DNA from: Opitutaceae bacterium
GTDB lineage: Bacteria; Verrucomicrobiota; Verrucomicrobiia; Opitutales; Opitutaceae
NCBI GenBank assembly: GCA_030693515.1
Contig: JAUYAK010000063.1
Coordinates: forward strand, 62,001-126,000
DNA length: 64,000 nucleotides
Direction: 5' to 3'
Shown here: positions 29,924 to 39,089 of the stretch, piece after piece
Position numbering within the stretch: position 1 is the first letter of the stretch
Layout: the number at the start of each line of letters is the position of its first letter
The notes under the pieces: model-generated
Database searches by the model: none
Told to the model about the DNA's origin: nothing
The model's input: only the letters and a program-made list of their open reading frames with translations
Position numbers and translations under genes: made by a program

Positions 29924-31684
29924 ATGCATAGTTTTTCCGAGCAGTGCCTCGACATGGCCCGATCGATGTTGGCCCACAACCTCGAGTCGATTCAACCTGA
30001 TGGCACGATTCTCCCCGCCAACGGCGAGCAATCGCGCCCCGACGAACCCGGCCACGTCGCCTTCGCCCTCGGAGAATTCTACCGCGCGACCGGCGAGACC
30101 ACTCTCAAGGGCCACGACCTCGTGGACCTCGCCGCCCGCTGCATCACGGCGCAGATATTCACCGAACCCGCGGCGGAGAACGGCCTCGCCTACGCCGCGC
30201 TCGGCCTGCTCGCCTTCGGCCCTTCCAAGGAGCGCAACCCTGTCTGGGAGCGCCTCGTCGAAGAGACGCAGCAGCGCATCGACAAGTCCCTCCTCCACCG
30301 CAGCGACTACGACAACCACTGGCAGGCGTTCAACATCGCCAAGGCCGTCGCGCGCTTCTCCCTCGGTCTCTCCAAAAAGGACGAGACCTCCCGCCTCATC
30401 GAGCGCATGTGCGATCGCGTGGGGCAGACCAGCTCGGCGGGCTTTTTCGACGACTCGACGTCGGGCCTCGGCGGCAACTTCAATCTCTACGGAGTGATGA
30501 CGTTTGTCTTCGTCCGCTCCGCCCTGCAGCTCCACGCCAACAGCGGCGTGCGCGAGCGCAAACTCCCGACACTCCGCACCTACGCCGAGAAATACATCAA
30601 GATGATGCCCGACCTCGTCCGCCACGACGGGCTCGGCTGGGCCTTTGGCCGCGCCGCCGGCGCCTACGGCCAGATGCACTGCATCAGCCTCATTTTGCAG
30701 GGCCTGCGCGACGGCTGGGTGCCCGAAGACCAGAAGGTCAAATACTACGACATCCTGCGCCGGCTGTTCATGTTTTTCTACGCGACCTACCTCGATCAGG
30801 AGCACGGCTTCCTCGATCTCCGCGACGACGAACGCACCGCCTACACGCCGCACACCACGCGCATGGCCAATTTCGACGCCGCGCGCTACCTCTGCCAGTG
30901 GTCCCGCCTCGCGAAGACCGTGCAGATGCCCGCCGGCACACCGCGCGTCGAGCCGCCTCGGACCACCGGTCGCTTCGTCATCTTCGACAAGTCCAACCGC
31001 AAGGAGCAGGGCCTCTTCCTCTACCGCGATCCCGCGTCCGGCCTCCACCTCCAGATCCCGCTGATCAGTGCCGGAAGCAAGCTCACCGCCGACTCGCTCG
31101 CGTTTCCGCATTGCCCGGGCATCTTCGACTGGCCGAACAACATCTACCTGCCCGTGATGCTGCCCGAGCTCACCTTCGGCGATCAGGTCACGCTCCCGTC
31201 GTTCTACGGCAAGAACTGCGTCACCGGGCTCGGCCTGCGCAACAGCTTCTATTTCCGCTACGAGCAGCCCGAACTCATCAACACCAAGGAGGAGTTCGTG
31301 AAGGGCCTCGGCAGCGCCAAGGTGCAGTGGACGTTCGCCGGCAACAAAATCGGTGCCGAATTCTCCTACACCGTGAAGCAGCAGGTCACGCTCGACAAAT
31401 TCCGCTATTGCCTGGCCATCGCCGCCCCGCACTCGAAGTATCACGTGACCGGCGCCCTCTCGCTCGGGCCGCAGGGCCACCGCTGCAGCGTCGCCAAGGA
31501 TGACTTCCAAGGCGCGTGGCTGGACACCGAAGTCGTCAGCGCCGACCCGACCTACCGCACCAATTACGGCAAGGTCCACTACCTCCAATATCTCGTGCGC
31601 GATCACCCGCTGATCATGCGGCCCGGCCATATTTACCGCTTCGCGGTGAATTTCGAGCCCGACGTCGCGCACATGGACAGCTAA
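29924..31684 (+). CDS. Large cytoplasmic protein of unknown function, probable alpha/alpha barrel plus beta domain
   Basis: A 586-aa protein without a signal peptide. The first 330 residues look like repeated helical hairpins ('[20 protein letters not shown]', '[17 protein letters not shown]', '[21 protein letters not shown]') as in alpha/alpha-toroid glycan enzymes. The rest is beta-rich ('[32 protein letters not shown]'). It resembles DUF2264- or heparinase-like architectures, but I cannot place it in a family or assign catalytic residues. GAATCTC-CT-GAGATTC at 29853-29868 forms a small hairpin in its upstream gap. It stands between rho and hisF with no clear operon. Confidence 0.75.
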   Translation: MHSFSEQCLDMARSMLAHNLESIQPDGTILPANGEQSRPDEPGHVAFALGEFYRATGETTLKGHDLVDLAARCITAQIFTEPAAENGLAYAALGLLAFGPSKERNPVWERLVEETQQRIDKSLLHRSDYDNHWQAFNIAKAVARFSLGLSKKDETSRLIERMCDRVGQTSSAGFFDDSTSGLGGNFNLYGVMTFVFVRSALQLHANSGVRERKLPTLRTYAEKYIKMMPDLVRHDGLGWAFGRAAGAYGQMHCISLILQGLRDGWVPEDQKVKYYDILRRLFMFFYATYLDQEHGFLDLRDDERTAYTPHTTRMANFDAARYLCQWSRLAKTVQMPAGTPRVEPPRTTGRFVIFDKSNRKEQGLFLYRDPASGLHLQIPLISAGSKLTADSLAFPHCPGIFDWPNNIYLPVMLPELTFGDQVTLPSFYGKNCVTGLGLRNSFYFRYEQPELINTKEEFVKGLGSAKVQWTFAGNKIGAEFSYTVKQQVTLDKFRYCLAIAAPHSKYHVTGALSLGPQGHRCSVAKDDFQGAWLDTEVVSADPTYRTNYGKVHYLQYLVRDHPLIMRPGHIYRFAVNFEPDVAHMDS

Positions 31685-31700
31685 CCGGATTTACGATCTC

Positions 31701-31790
31701 CCGATTTACGAATTACGATTGGGCGACTCGGAGTGTGCTGCTCGCCGATTCGGGAAATCCGTAGGTCGCAAATCGCAAATCGTAAATTCG
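31701..31790. repeat. Imperfect inverted repeat upstream of hisF
   Basis: The arms 31701-31720 and 31771-31790 pair at 16 of 20 positions and consist of TTTACGA/TTGCGA-type units (CGATTTACG repeated around them). The low-GC, repeat-rich gap ends 3 bp before the hisF GTG start. Confidence 0.6.
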
Positions 31791-31793
31791 CCC

Positions 31794-32555
31794 GTGCTCT
31801 CCCGCCGCATCATCCCCTGCCTCGACGTCAACGCCGGCCGCGTGGTCAAGGGCGTGAAGTTCCAGCAGCTCCGCGACGCCGGCGATCCCGTGCAGTGCGC
31901 CAAGGCCTACGACGCGCAGGGGGCCGACGAACTCGTCTTCCTCGACATCACCGCCTCGAGCGACAACCGCGGGATCATGCACGACGTCGTCGCCGCCACG
32001 GCCGAACAGTGCTTCATGCCGCTGACAGTCGGCGGCGGTCTCCGCACCGTGGCCGACATCGAAGCGATGCTGAAGAGCGGCGCCGACAAGGTCTCGCTCA
32101 ACACCGCGGCCATCAAGGACCCCGAACTCATCCGCGCCGCCTCCGATCGTTTCGGCGCGCAGTGCATCGTCGTCGCCATCGACGCCAAGCGCGAGCCCGA
32201 CGGCCGCTCGTGGCGCGTTTACACCCACGGCGGGCGCAATCGCACCGAGCTCGACGCCGTCGCGTGGGCCGCACGCGCCGTGGCGCTCGGCGCCGGTGAG
32301 ATTCTCCTGACCAGCATGGATGCCGACGGCACACAGGCCGGCTACGACTGCCCGCTCACGCGCGCCGTCAGCGACGCTGTCACCGTGCCAGTCATCGCAA
32401 GTGGTGGCGCCGGCACGCTCGATCATTTCGCCGATGTCCTCGACCAGGGCCGCGCGAGCGCCGTGCTCGCCGCGAGCCTTTTCCACTTCGGCACCTTCAC
32501 CATCGGGCAGGTGAAAAACCACCTCGCGACCCGCGGCGTGCCCGTGCGGCGCTAA
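31794..32555 (+). CDS. hisF: Imidazole glycerol phosphate synthase, cyclase subunit
   Basis: A 253-aa protein. I chose GTG 31794 because it gives the conserved HisF N-terminus ('[22 protein letters not shown]') and normal length; upstream frame is repeat sequence. TIM-barrel motifs are '[16 protein letters not shown]', '[29 protein letters not shown]', '[18 protein letters not shown]' and '[12 protein letters not shown]'. The catalytic Asp residues (in CLDV and SMDADG) are present. With HisH it makes imidazole glycerol phosphate and AICAR in histidine synthesis. No other his gene is adjacent. Confidence 0.97.
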   Translation: MLSRRIIPCLDVNAGRVVKGVKFQQLRDAGDPVQCAKAYDAQGADELVFLDITASSDNRGIMHDVVAATAEQCFMPLTVGGGLRTVADIEAMLKSGADKVSLNTAAIKDPELIRAASDRFGAQCIVVAIDAKREPDGRSWRVYTHGGRNRTELDAVAWAARAVALGAGEILLTSMDADGTQAGYDCPLTRAVSDAVTVPVIASGGAGTLDHFADVLDQGRASAVLAASLFHFGTFTIGQVKNHLATRGVPVRR

Positions 32556-32558
32556 ACG

Positions 32559-33113
32559 TCAATTCGCCGCGGCCGCTTCCGCGTTCGGCGCGGCCGGCGC
32601 ATCGGCCTTGGGCTTCGGCTCGCCCACGAGCACGCTGAGCTGCTCCTGCACGGCGACGAAGAATTCCGGCGTCAGCTCGCCCACCGGCACCTCGAAGATC
32701 GCCTTCGACTTCGCGTGCTCGTAGCGGTTGCGCGCGCCGTCGGCACTGAGGCCGCGCGGCCGCAGGACGCGTTTCCGTTCGAGCATCAGCGCGAGGAATT
32801 GCACGAGCCGCGTGTTCTCCGGCGTCGGCTCCGTCGTCGGATCGGCGAGAGCCACGAAGAGATTCTCGGCTGTGAGCTTGAGCGCACGGTCGGCATTCTC
32901 GCCGGCCCGGCGCGGCTTGTAGGCCTGCACCCACGAGCACGCCACGAAGCCCTCCGGCGCAAAGCCCGCCGTGTGCGCCTCCAGCACATCGTGGCGCACA
33001 ATCTCGAGCGTCGCACCCACGCGCACCAGATAGCTCGCGACGCGCGCGCCTTCGGTGAAGGGCTCGCCCGAGACGAAGCACGTGGTCGCGAGCGGCTGGA
33101 GATGCATTTCCAT
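32559..33113 (-). CDS. Conserved protein of unknown function
   Basis: A 184-aa protein convergent with hisF (3 bp between stops). It begins 'MHLQPLATTCFVSGEPFTEGARVASYLVR', which looks like a small zinc-ribbon-less variant of proteins that handle a two-strand N-terminal domain. The middle has 'LVQFLALMLERKRVLRPRGL' and the C-terminal 30 residues are Ala/Pro/Lys-rich and likely disordered. No membrane segment. I recognise no named family; the codon use fits the chromosome, so it is probably a real, lineage-specific gene. Confidence 0.75.
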   Translation of the reverse strand: MEMHLQPLATTCFVSGEPFTEGARVASYLVRVGATLEIVRHDVLEAHTAGFAPEGFVACSWVQAYKPRRAGENADRALKLTAENLFVALADPTTEPTPENTRLVQFLALMLERKRVLRPRGLSADGARNRYEHAKSKAIFEVPVGELTPEFFVAVQEQLSVLVGEPKPKADAPAAPNAEAAAAN

Positions 33114-33175
33114 GGGCTTTCCTGTTTACTCCCGCTCGCGGCGGACGCTAGCACTTTCCCGCCCTCGCCCACCGC

Positions 33176-33742
33176 ATGTCCGCCCCGCCCTCCCCCGACT
33201 TTGCCGACACGCTCCTCCTGTGCGTCGATCTGCAGCCGAAGTTCATCGCGGCGATGGACCAAGGCCCGCGGCTCCAGCGCCGGTGCGCGTTTGCCATCGC
33301 CGCGGCGACCGGGCTCGGCCTGCCGGTGGCATTTACCGAGCAAGTCCCGGAAAAACTCGGCCCCACCGCGCCCGAGCTCCTCGCGCTCGCCCCGCTGGCC
33401 CCGGTGTGGGGCAAGACCGCCTTTTCCGCCTTCGGCGACAATGCCATCCGCGCCGCGTTGCTCGACGAGCGCGCCCTCGGCCACCTGCTGCTCTGCGGCC
33501 TGGAGACTCCCGTGTGCGTCTATCAGACCGCGCTCGCCGCCATAGCCGCGGGCCTGCACGTCACCCTCCTGAGCGACGCCGTGGGCGCGCGCCGCGGCGA
33601 TGATGCCCGCGTTTGCCTTGATGCCCTCGCCCGCGCCGGGGTGCATGTCCTCCCCGCCGAGACGGTCTTCTATGCGCTGCTCGGCGACACCGGACATCCG
33701 TTCTTCAAAACCTACACCGCACTCGTGAAATCCCATGCCTGA
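33176..33742 (+). CDS. Isochorismatase-family cysteine hydrolase
   Basis: A 188-aa protein with the family's catalytic triad: Asp in 'LLLCVDLQPKF' (about residue 18), Lys in 'VWGKTAFSAF' (about 80) and Cys in 'LLLCGLETPVCVYQTAL' (about 111). The fold is a Rossmann-like alpha/beta hydrolase used by nicotinamidases and isochorismatases. Its short length and the motif set resemble the YcaC-like group of unknown substrate. The stop overlaps the start of the HD-domain gene by 8 bp, so the two are coupled, and rpe follows on the same strand. Confidence 0.9.
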   Translation: MSAPPSPDFADTLLLCVDLQPKFIAAMDQGPRLQRRCAFAIAAATGLGLPVAFTEQVPEKLGPTAPELLALAPLAPVWGKTAFSAFGDNAIRAALLDERALGHLLLCGLETPVCVYQTALAAIAAGLHVTLLSDAVGARRGDDARVCLDALARAGVHVLPAETVFYALLGDTGHPFFKTYTALVKSHA

Positions 33743-34736
33743 CTCACCCATGCTCTCCACGGTCCGCGACCTCAAGGCGCTCGGCACCGAGGCCAACGGC
33801 CGCCCCTTCGCCGCCTTGCTCGTGGTCAAGAAACTCGCCGCCAAGACCGCCGCCAACGGCAACACTTTCCTCAGCGCCGACCTCGGCGACCGGCACGGCT
33901 CCTTCGGCTGCACGATTTTTGGCGACAGTCCGGTTTTCGACGCCTTCAAGTCCGCTGGCGAAGGCGCCGTCGTGCGCATCGAGGGGAAAATCGATTTCTA
34001 CAACGGCCGCTTCTCGCCGCGCATCAACAAGGCCCTCGCACTCAAGGACGACGAACTCGGCGCCCCCGGCCTGATCGACAATCTCGTCGAGCTCGCGCCG
34101 GAAAACGCCGACGAACTCTGGACCGAGTTCTCCGCCTTCATCGATTCGCTCACCCTCGCCGAGCTGCGCGCCACCGTCCGCGGCGTCTTCGACGAGATCG
34201 GCGAGACTTTCCGCTGGTCGCCCGCCGCCGTCGCCATGCACCACGCCTACCGCCACGGCCTGCTGGAGCACACCGTCCACATGGCCCGCGCCTGCCGCGC
34301 GCTGCTGCCCGTCTATCCCGAGGTCGATGCCGATCTCGCGCTGGCGGGCATCCTGCTTCATGATACCGGCAAGGCCATCGAATACGAGGGCACGCTCGCC
34401 ACCAAGCGCAGCCGCCGCGGCATCCTCCAGGGCCACGTCGTCCTCGGCTACCAGCTCGCCCGCAAACACGGCATCAAGGCGAAGCTCGACGCCGACCGCC
34501 TTGAGCGCCTCGAGCACATCATCCTCTCGCACCAAGGCGAACCCGAGTGGGGCGCCGCCGTGTATGCCGCCACCCCCGAAGCCGTCTTTGTCTCGATGAT
34601 CGACAATCTCGACGCCCGCATGGGCATGGTCCAGCGCGCACTCCGGCAGGCCGACGACCACGCTGAATTCTCCGAGCGACTGCCCGGCCTCAACTCCGCG
34701 CTGCTCACGCGCAAGCTTCCCGCACCCCCGGCCTGA
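33735..34736 (+). CDS. OB-fold plus HD-domain nuclease, YhaM-like
   Basis: A 333-aa protein. The N-terminal OB-fold ('GNTFLSADLGDRHGSFGCTIFGDSP', residues 42-66) should bind nucleic acid. The C-terminal HD domain has 'HHAYRHGLLEHTVHMARACRAL', 'LALAGILLHDTGKAIEY' (the HD pair) and 'LSHQGEPEWGA'. This arrangement matches YhaM-type 3'-5' exoribonucleases. ATG 33750 is an alternative start. Coupled to the isochorismatase gene by an 8-bp overlap. Confidence 0.88.
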   Translation: MPDSPMLSTVRDLKALGTEANGRPFAALLVVKKLAAKTAANGNTFLSADLGDRHGSFGCTIFGDSPVFDAFKSAGEGAVVRIEGKIDFYNGRFSPRINKALALKDDELGAPGLIDNLVELAPENADELWTEFSAFIDSLTLAELRATVRGVFDEIGETFRWSPAAVAMHHAYRHGLLEHTVHMARACRALLPVYPEVDADLALAGILLHDTGKAIEYEGTLATKRSRRGILQGHVVLGYQLARKHGIKAKLDADRLERLEHIILSHQGEPEWGAAVYAATPEAVFVSMIDNLDARMGMVQRALRQADDHAEFSERLPGLNSALLTRKLPAPPA

Positions 34737-34792
34737 CGCACTCCGCGGTTGAGCCGCCGCGCCGCGCCGCCCAACCTCGCCGTCTCCTCCGC

Positions 34793-35458
34793 ATGTCCAC
34801 GCCACTCCCGCCCATCCTCGCCCCGTCATTGCTCGCCGGGGATCACGCCCACCTCGCCGCGAGCGCGCGCACCGTCGAGGACCTCGGCGTGCCGTGGCTG
34901 CACCTCGACCTGATGGACGGGCACTTCGTGCCCAACCTCACCTTCGGCCCCGAGACGCTGGCCGCCCTGCGCCGCGCCGGCTCGAAGCTCTTCTTCGACA
35001 CGCACCTCATGCTCGCCGAGCCGCACCGCTACCTCGAAGCCTTCGCCAAGGCCGGCGCCAACCTCATCAGCATCCACATCGAGCCGGCCTATGATCACGC
35101 CGCCGCCCTCGCCCGCATCCGCGCCCTCGGCTGCCAGTGCGGCATCGTGCTCAACCCGGGCACGCCCGCCGCCGCCATCGAGCCCGTGCTCGCACTCGTC
35201 GATCTCGTGCTGGTGATGACGGTGCAGCCCGGCTTTGGCGGACAGCCGTTCCGCGCCGACATGCTGCCCAAGCTCCGCCAAATCGACGCTTGGCGCCGCG
35301 ATCGCGCCTTGAAATTCCGCCTCGAAGTCGACGGTGGCATCGACCTCGCGACCGCCGCTGATTGCCGCGCCGCGGGTGCCGACACGTTTGTCGCCGGCAC
35401 CTCATTTTTCCGCGCCCCCGACAAGGCCGCATACGCCGCGAGCGTCGCCCAACTATAG
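34793..35458 (+). CDS. rpe: Ribulose-phosphate 3-epimerase
   Basis: A 221-aa protein of normal length. The TIM-barrel motifs are 'ILAPSLLAGDHAHL', 'WLHLDLMDGHFVPNLTFGP' (catalytic Asp and metal-binding His), 'FFDTHLMLAEPHRYL', 'VMTVQPGFGGQPF' and 'LEVDGGIDLATA'. It interconverts ribulose 5-phosphate and xylulose 5-phosphate in the cytoplasm for the pentose phosphate pathway. It lies 56 bp after the HD-domain gene, possibly in the same transcript. A long inverted repeat follows. Confidence 0.97.
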   Translation: MSTPLPPILAPSLLAGDHAHLAASARTVEDLGVPWLHLDLMDGHFVPNLTFGPETLAALRRAGSKLFFDTHLMLAEPHRYLEAFAKAGANLISIHIEPAYDHAAALARIRALGCQCGIVLNPGTPAAAIEPVLALVDLVLVMTVQPGFGGQPFRADMLPKLRQIDAWRRDRALKFRLEVDGGIDLATAADCRAAGADTFVAGTSFFRAPDKAAYAASVAQL

Positions 35459-35491
35459 GCCGCGGCCGCTCAGAAGGCGTCGAAAAAGGTC

Positions 35492-35588
35492 TGTCATTCT
35501 GAGCGCAGCGAAGAATCCACTTTGATCGGCGCAGCGTTTTCAAGGGTGCGAATGCTCTGCTGGATTCTTCGCTGCGCTCAGAATGACA
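35492..35588. repeat. Perfect 28-bp inverted repeat (TGTCATTCTGAGCG type)
   Basis: The left arm 35492-35519 begins TGTCATTCTGAGCGCAGCGA, and the right arm 35561-35588 is its exact reverse complement. The spacer is 41 bp. It sits between the convergent rpe and ABC substrate-binding genes. I know this arm sequence as a type that recurs in many unrelated bacterial genomes, so it is probably one copy of a dispersed family. Confidence 0.92.
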
Positions 35589-35614
35589 AACAGGAGAGCC
35601 TTTTAGACGCCCTC

Positions 35615-37207
35615 TCAGCGCTCGCCGCGCGCGATGGCCTCCGCCTCCACGTAGCGCGCCCGAAACAATGCGCCCAACTCGCCGGCAAACCGCACTTCAT
35701 CGACTTTGTCCTTGGAGGTGAGGGCGCGCTTCACGTCGCCACCCGCGCGTTCGTAGCTGGCAAAGGGCATCTCCTGCAGCACCGCCATCGCGCGTTGCCT
35801 CCGCTCCGGCGGCGCGGCTTGGATCGCGCGCCACGCTTGGGTGAGTTCGCGATGCGTGTCCTGGCACATCACGCGAATCACGAGAGACATTTCGCGGAAG
35901 AGCCGACCCGTCCAGGCCTCGCGGTAAACCAGCGGATCGGCTTGCTCAAAGGGCGAATCCTCCGGGTCGCTGCGCAGCGCCTTCCACTCCGCATGCGCGT
36001 AAAAATCCCGCCGCACCGGCATGCGGCGCAGGGCAAATCGCTCCGGTCCACCCGGCGTGCCGGGCCGGAAATTCCACAGCTTCTGCCCTTCCATCGAGAG
36101 CGTAAACTCGATGAATGCTTCCGCCACCGCCCGGTTGCGCGCCCCGCGCAGCAGCGCCACCGGATCGACCGACGCCACCGATCCACCGAGGGGCGTCACG
36201 TAGCCGACCCGCTCCATCGTGTTGCGCCGGCGCACCGCCTCCTCCTGCTGGCGCCCGTAGAAATCGATGCACAAACCGACCGCGCAGTTGCCCGCCGCGA
36301 CATCGATCGGGGGCTTCTGCGACGTGTCGGTGAAGTAACGCGCATTGGCCCCGATGCGCTGGATGAGCCGCAGGCCGTCGAGCCAGCCTTCGCGCACCGC
36401 CTCGGCTTCGGGCCGGCCCGCCTGCAGCCGCCGCTGCATTTGCTGCTGGATGATGTTTTCAAATGCCTTCGCCACCGACCCGCTTTTCGTCGGATCGGCG
36501 AGCCCCACCTCGCCCACGAACCTCGGATCGGCGAGGTCCTCCCACTGCGCGGGCTCGCGCGTGAAACCCAGCCGCGCCAACGCATCCCGGTTGAAGATGA
36601 TCCCGTAGGAACTGAGCACGGTGCCAATCCACAGCCCCTGCGGGTGCCAGAAGTCCTCGCCGCCCGCCTGCCGCGGGATCGTCGCGGCCGTGAACCACTC
36701 CGGCCGCCGCGCCATCACGCCGGAATCCACCAGCCTACCCGCCAGCGCCTGCCGCTCGAAATCATAGGTGCCGCCGCCAAAAAAAACATCGATGCCGCAC
36801 CCGAGGTCCGACGCCAGAAACGCCGCCCGTGCTTCGCGGACCACTGCCGGCGCCTCGGCCGACAGCCGCCCGTTTTGAAAACCCGCCTGGATCTCCGCGC
36901 TCCACGCGCGGCCCAGCCGGCGCGTCCAGTGGTTTTCAAACGCCGTCACATACTCGCCCTCGAGGAAGCGCGCGATGTCACTCGTGCCCCCCACCATCCG
37001 CCAGTCGATCGCCACCGTGCGCCCCGTGCGCACGCGATACCAGTCGGCAAAGCCGCGCGCATACTCGGCGCGAATCGCCTCGTTGTGCGGCGTGATGATG
37101 ACGACGACATCGTCGGCCTGAGCCGTCGAAGGCCGCTCCGGCCGCAGCGCAAACGGCACCGCCACGATGGCAACCAGCGCGAAGATGATGAGCAGCCGCT
37201 TGAGCAT
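35615..37207 (-). CDS. ABC importer substrate-binding protein (iron/extracellular solute type)
   Basis: A 530-aa protein with a signal or anchor sequence ('LLIIFALVAIVAVPFAL'). The periplasmic-binding fold resembles Fe(3+)/spermidine/putrescine binding proteins: 'VVVIITPHNEAIRAEYARGFADWY', 'YGIIFNRDALARLGF', 'EDLADPRFVGEVGLADPTKSGS', 'AVAEAFIEFTLSMEGQKLWNF'. It is longer than usual (about 350 aa) because of extra C-terminal helices. It follows the ATPase gene with 27 bp between them. No permease gene is present. Confidence 0.85.
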   Translation of the reverse strand: MLKRLLIIFALVAIVAVPFALRPERPSTAQADDVVVIITPHNEAIRAEYARGFADWYRVRTGRTVAIDWRMVGGTSDIARFLEGEYVTAFENHWTRRLGRAWSAEIQAGFQNGRLSAEAPAVVREARAAFLASDLGCGIDVFFGGGTYDFERQALAGRLVDSGVMARRPEWFTAATIPRQAGGEDFWHPQGLWIGTVLSSYGIIFNRDALARLGFTREPAQWEDLADPRFVGEVGLADPTKSGSVAKAFENIIQQQMQRRLQAGRPEAEAVREGWLDGLRLIQRIGANARYFTDTSQKPPIDVAAGNCAVGLCIDFYGRQQEEAVRRRNTMERVGYVTPLGGSVASVDPVALLRGARNRAVAEAFIEFTLSMEGQKLWNFRPGTPGGPERFALRRMPVRRDFYAHAEWKALRSDPEDSPFEQADPLVYREAWTGRLFREMSLVIRVMCQDTHRELTQAWRAIQAAPPERRQRAMAVLQEMPFASYERAGGDVKRALTSKDKVDEVRFAGELGALFRARYVEAEAIARGER

Positions 37208-37234
37208 GACGCGCCGGATCGCACTCGCTCCGCC

Positions 37235-38305
37235 CTACTCCGTCAGCACCACGACATCCTCCGGCTCCGCGCGCGCATACACTTCGCCGCGCGACGCCTG
37301 CTCGAGGAAACGCGGGTTGAGTTCGATGATCTTCAGATCGAGCCCGCCCGCGCGGAGCTCGTATTGGGCAAACTCCCCGAGGTAAACCGCCTCGCCGATC
37401 CGGCCGCGGACGAAGTTGTCCCCCGGCGCCTCGCGACTGAGCACCCAGCACTCGGGCCGCACCGAAAGCGTCACTACCGTCCCGGCCGTGGGCGTCGCGG
37501 CCCCGGCGCCCAGCACACCCTCAAATCGGCCGACCGCCGTCTCCACCACCGCACGGCCCGTCGCGGCGCTCACGATCTTGCCGGGGATGAAATCCGTCTC
37601 GCCGATGAAATCAGCCACTACTTTGCACGACGGCCGCCGGTAAACCTCGCGCGGTGACCCCACCTGCAGGATTTTGCCACGGTCGAGGATCGCCATGCGA
37701 TCGGACACGGACAGCGCCTCCTTCTGGTCGTGCGTCACATAAATCGTCGTCAGGTTGAACTCCTTGCAGACGCGCCGGATCTCCGCGCGCATCTCGAGCC
37801 GCAGCCGGGCATCGAGGTTGGACAGCGGTTCGTCAAGCAGCAGGCACCGCGGCCGGATCACGAGCGCCCGCGCGAGCGCCACGCGCTGCTGTTGCCCGCC
37901 GGAGAGCTGGTTGGGCCGGCGCTCGGCATACGACCCCATGCGCACGGATTCGAGCGCCTCGGCCACGCGCCGCTTGATTTCGTCCTTCGCCACCTTGCGC
38001 TCCTCGAGGCCGAAGGCGACGTTCTGCGCCACCGTCATGTGCGGCCACAGCGCGTAGCTCTGAAACATCATCCCCGTGTTCCGCTTGTGCGGGGCGAGGC
38101 GCGTCACGTCCTCATCGCCAAAATAAATCGTGCCCTCCTCGGGGATGTAGAAGCCCGCGAGGCTGCGCAGCAGCGTGGTCTTTCCGCAGCCGCTCGGGCC
38201 GAGGAGGAAGAACAGCTCGCCGGGCCGAATCTCGAGATCGAGGCCATGCAACGCCGTCACCGCGCCGAAGCGCTTCGTGAGTTGCTGGATGCGGATGGAA
38301 ATCAT
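37235..38305 (-). CDS. ABC importer ATP-binding protein (Fe3+/polyamine type)
   Basis: A 356-aa protein. Walker A '[14 protein letters not shown]', Q-loop '[14 protein letters not shown]', signature '[17 protein letters not shown]', Walker B '[16 protein letters not shown]' and the switch His in '[11 protein letters not shown]' are all intact. A C-terminal TOBE-type domain is present ('[13 protein letters not shown]'). It would energise import of iron or polyamine-like solutes with the downstream binding protein. An inner-membrane permease should complete the complex, but none lies in this window. It is divergent from hpt. Confidence 0.93.
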   Translation of the reverse strand: MISIRIQQLTKRFGAVTALHGLDLEIRPGELFFLLGPSGCGKTTLLRSLAGFYIPEEGTIYFGDEDVTRLAPHKRNTGMMFQSYALWPHMTVAQNVAFGLEERKVAKDEIKRRVAEALESVRMGSYAERRPNQLSGGQQQRVALARALVIRPRCLLLDEPLSNLDARLRLEMRAEIRRVCKEFNLTTIYVTHDQKEALSVSDRMAILDRGKILQVGSPREVYRRPSCKVVADFIGETDFIPGKIVSAATGRAVVETAVGRFEGVLGAGAATPTAGTVVTLSVRPECWVLSREAPGDNFVRGRIGEAVYLGEFAQYELRAGGLDLKIIELNPRFLEQASRGEVYARAEPEDVVVLTE

Positions 38306-38429
38306 GCCGGGCGAAGCGGAGGGCGAGGCAAGTTTTCGCCCGTCGGCGAGTCAAAGGAATTACCTGCGACCCCGCACCGAGGATCAGTTTGCTTCTGCCA
38401 GTGGGCTTTGTCTGGCTCGCGCTCCCGTC

Positions 38430-39014
38430 ATGCCCGCCAAGAAGAAACCCGCCAAGCTGCACCCCGATCTGGCCGAAGTCCTCCTCACGGACACGCAAAT
38501 CAAGCGCCGCGTGAAGTCCCTCGCCCGCGAGATCAAGGCGGTCTACGGCGACGGCGAGTTCACCATCATCTCCCTCATCAACGGCGCCGTGATGTTCACC
38601 TCCGATCTCATGCGCGAGATCGACAACCCCGTGCGCCTCGACTGCATCCGCGTCTCAAGCTACGGCACCAAGACCAAGTCGATCGGCACCCCGCAGATCA
38701 TCCACAGCCTCACCCTCGACATCGCCCGGCGCCACGTGCTGCTGATCGACGACATCCTCGACACCGGCAAGACGCTCAAGCTCGTCAAGGAACTCGTCCT
38801 CAAGCTGAAGCCCGCCAGCCTGCGCACCTGCGTGCTCCTCGACAAAAAGGCGCGGCGCGAGGTGGACCTCGAGGCGGATTTCGTGGGCTTCGAGATCCCT
38901 GACAAATTCGTCGTCGGCTACGGCCTCGATTTCGCCGAGCGCTACCGCAACCTCCGCGGCATCGGCGTGCTGAAGCCGGAGAAGCAGGTGGCCGGCGCGT
39001 GGGCGACGGGGTGA
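38430..39014 (+). CDS. hpt: Hypoxanthine phosphoribosyltransferase
   Basis: A 194-aa protein starting at ATG 38430. Motifs include 'FTIISLINGAVMFTSDLMREI', 'CIRVSSYGTKTKS', the PRPP loop 'HVLLIDDILDTGKTLKLV', and 'FVVGYGLDFAERYRNLRGIGVL' at the end. It makes IMP and GMP from bases and PRPP in purine salvage. It stands alone between the divergent ABC ATPase gene and the convergent uvrB gene, with an inverted repeat after its stop. Confidence 0.93.
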   Translation: MPAKKKPAKLHPDLAEVLLTDTQIKRRVKSLAREIKAVYGDGEFTIISLINGAVMFTSDLMREIDNPVRLDCIRVSSYGTKTKSIGTPQIIHSLTLDIARRHVLLIDDILDTGKTLKLVKELVLKLKPASLRTCVLLDKKARREVDLEADFVGFEIPDKFVVGYGLDFAERYRNLRGIGVLKPEKQVAGAWATG

Positions 39015-39016
39015 AA

Positions 39017-39087
39017 GTAGGGCGGGTCTGTGACCCGCCCCCTCGAACACTCAAAACGCGAAAGGGCGGGTCACAGACCCGCCCTAC
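39017..39087. repeat. Perfect 24-bp inverted repeat with GTAGGGC borders between hpt and uvrB
   Basis: The arms 39017-39040 and 39064-39087 are exact reverse complements, starting GTAGGGCGGGTCTGTGACCC. Each arm holds its own small palindrome (GGCGGGTC-TGT-GACCCGCC). The stops of the two convergent genes touch it on both sides (39014 and 39090), so it may also act as a bidirectional terminator. Same borders as the element at 26146. Confidence 0.92.
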
Positions 39088-39089
39088 CT

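Noticed and set aside
35522-37657. 711-codon plus-strand open frame
   Set aside because: Antisense to the ABC binding protein and ATPase genes, starting in the inverted repeat; composition is typical of a GC shadow.
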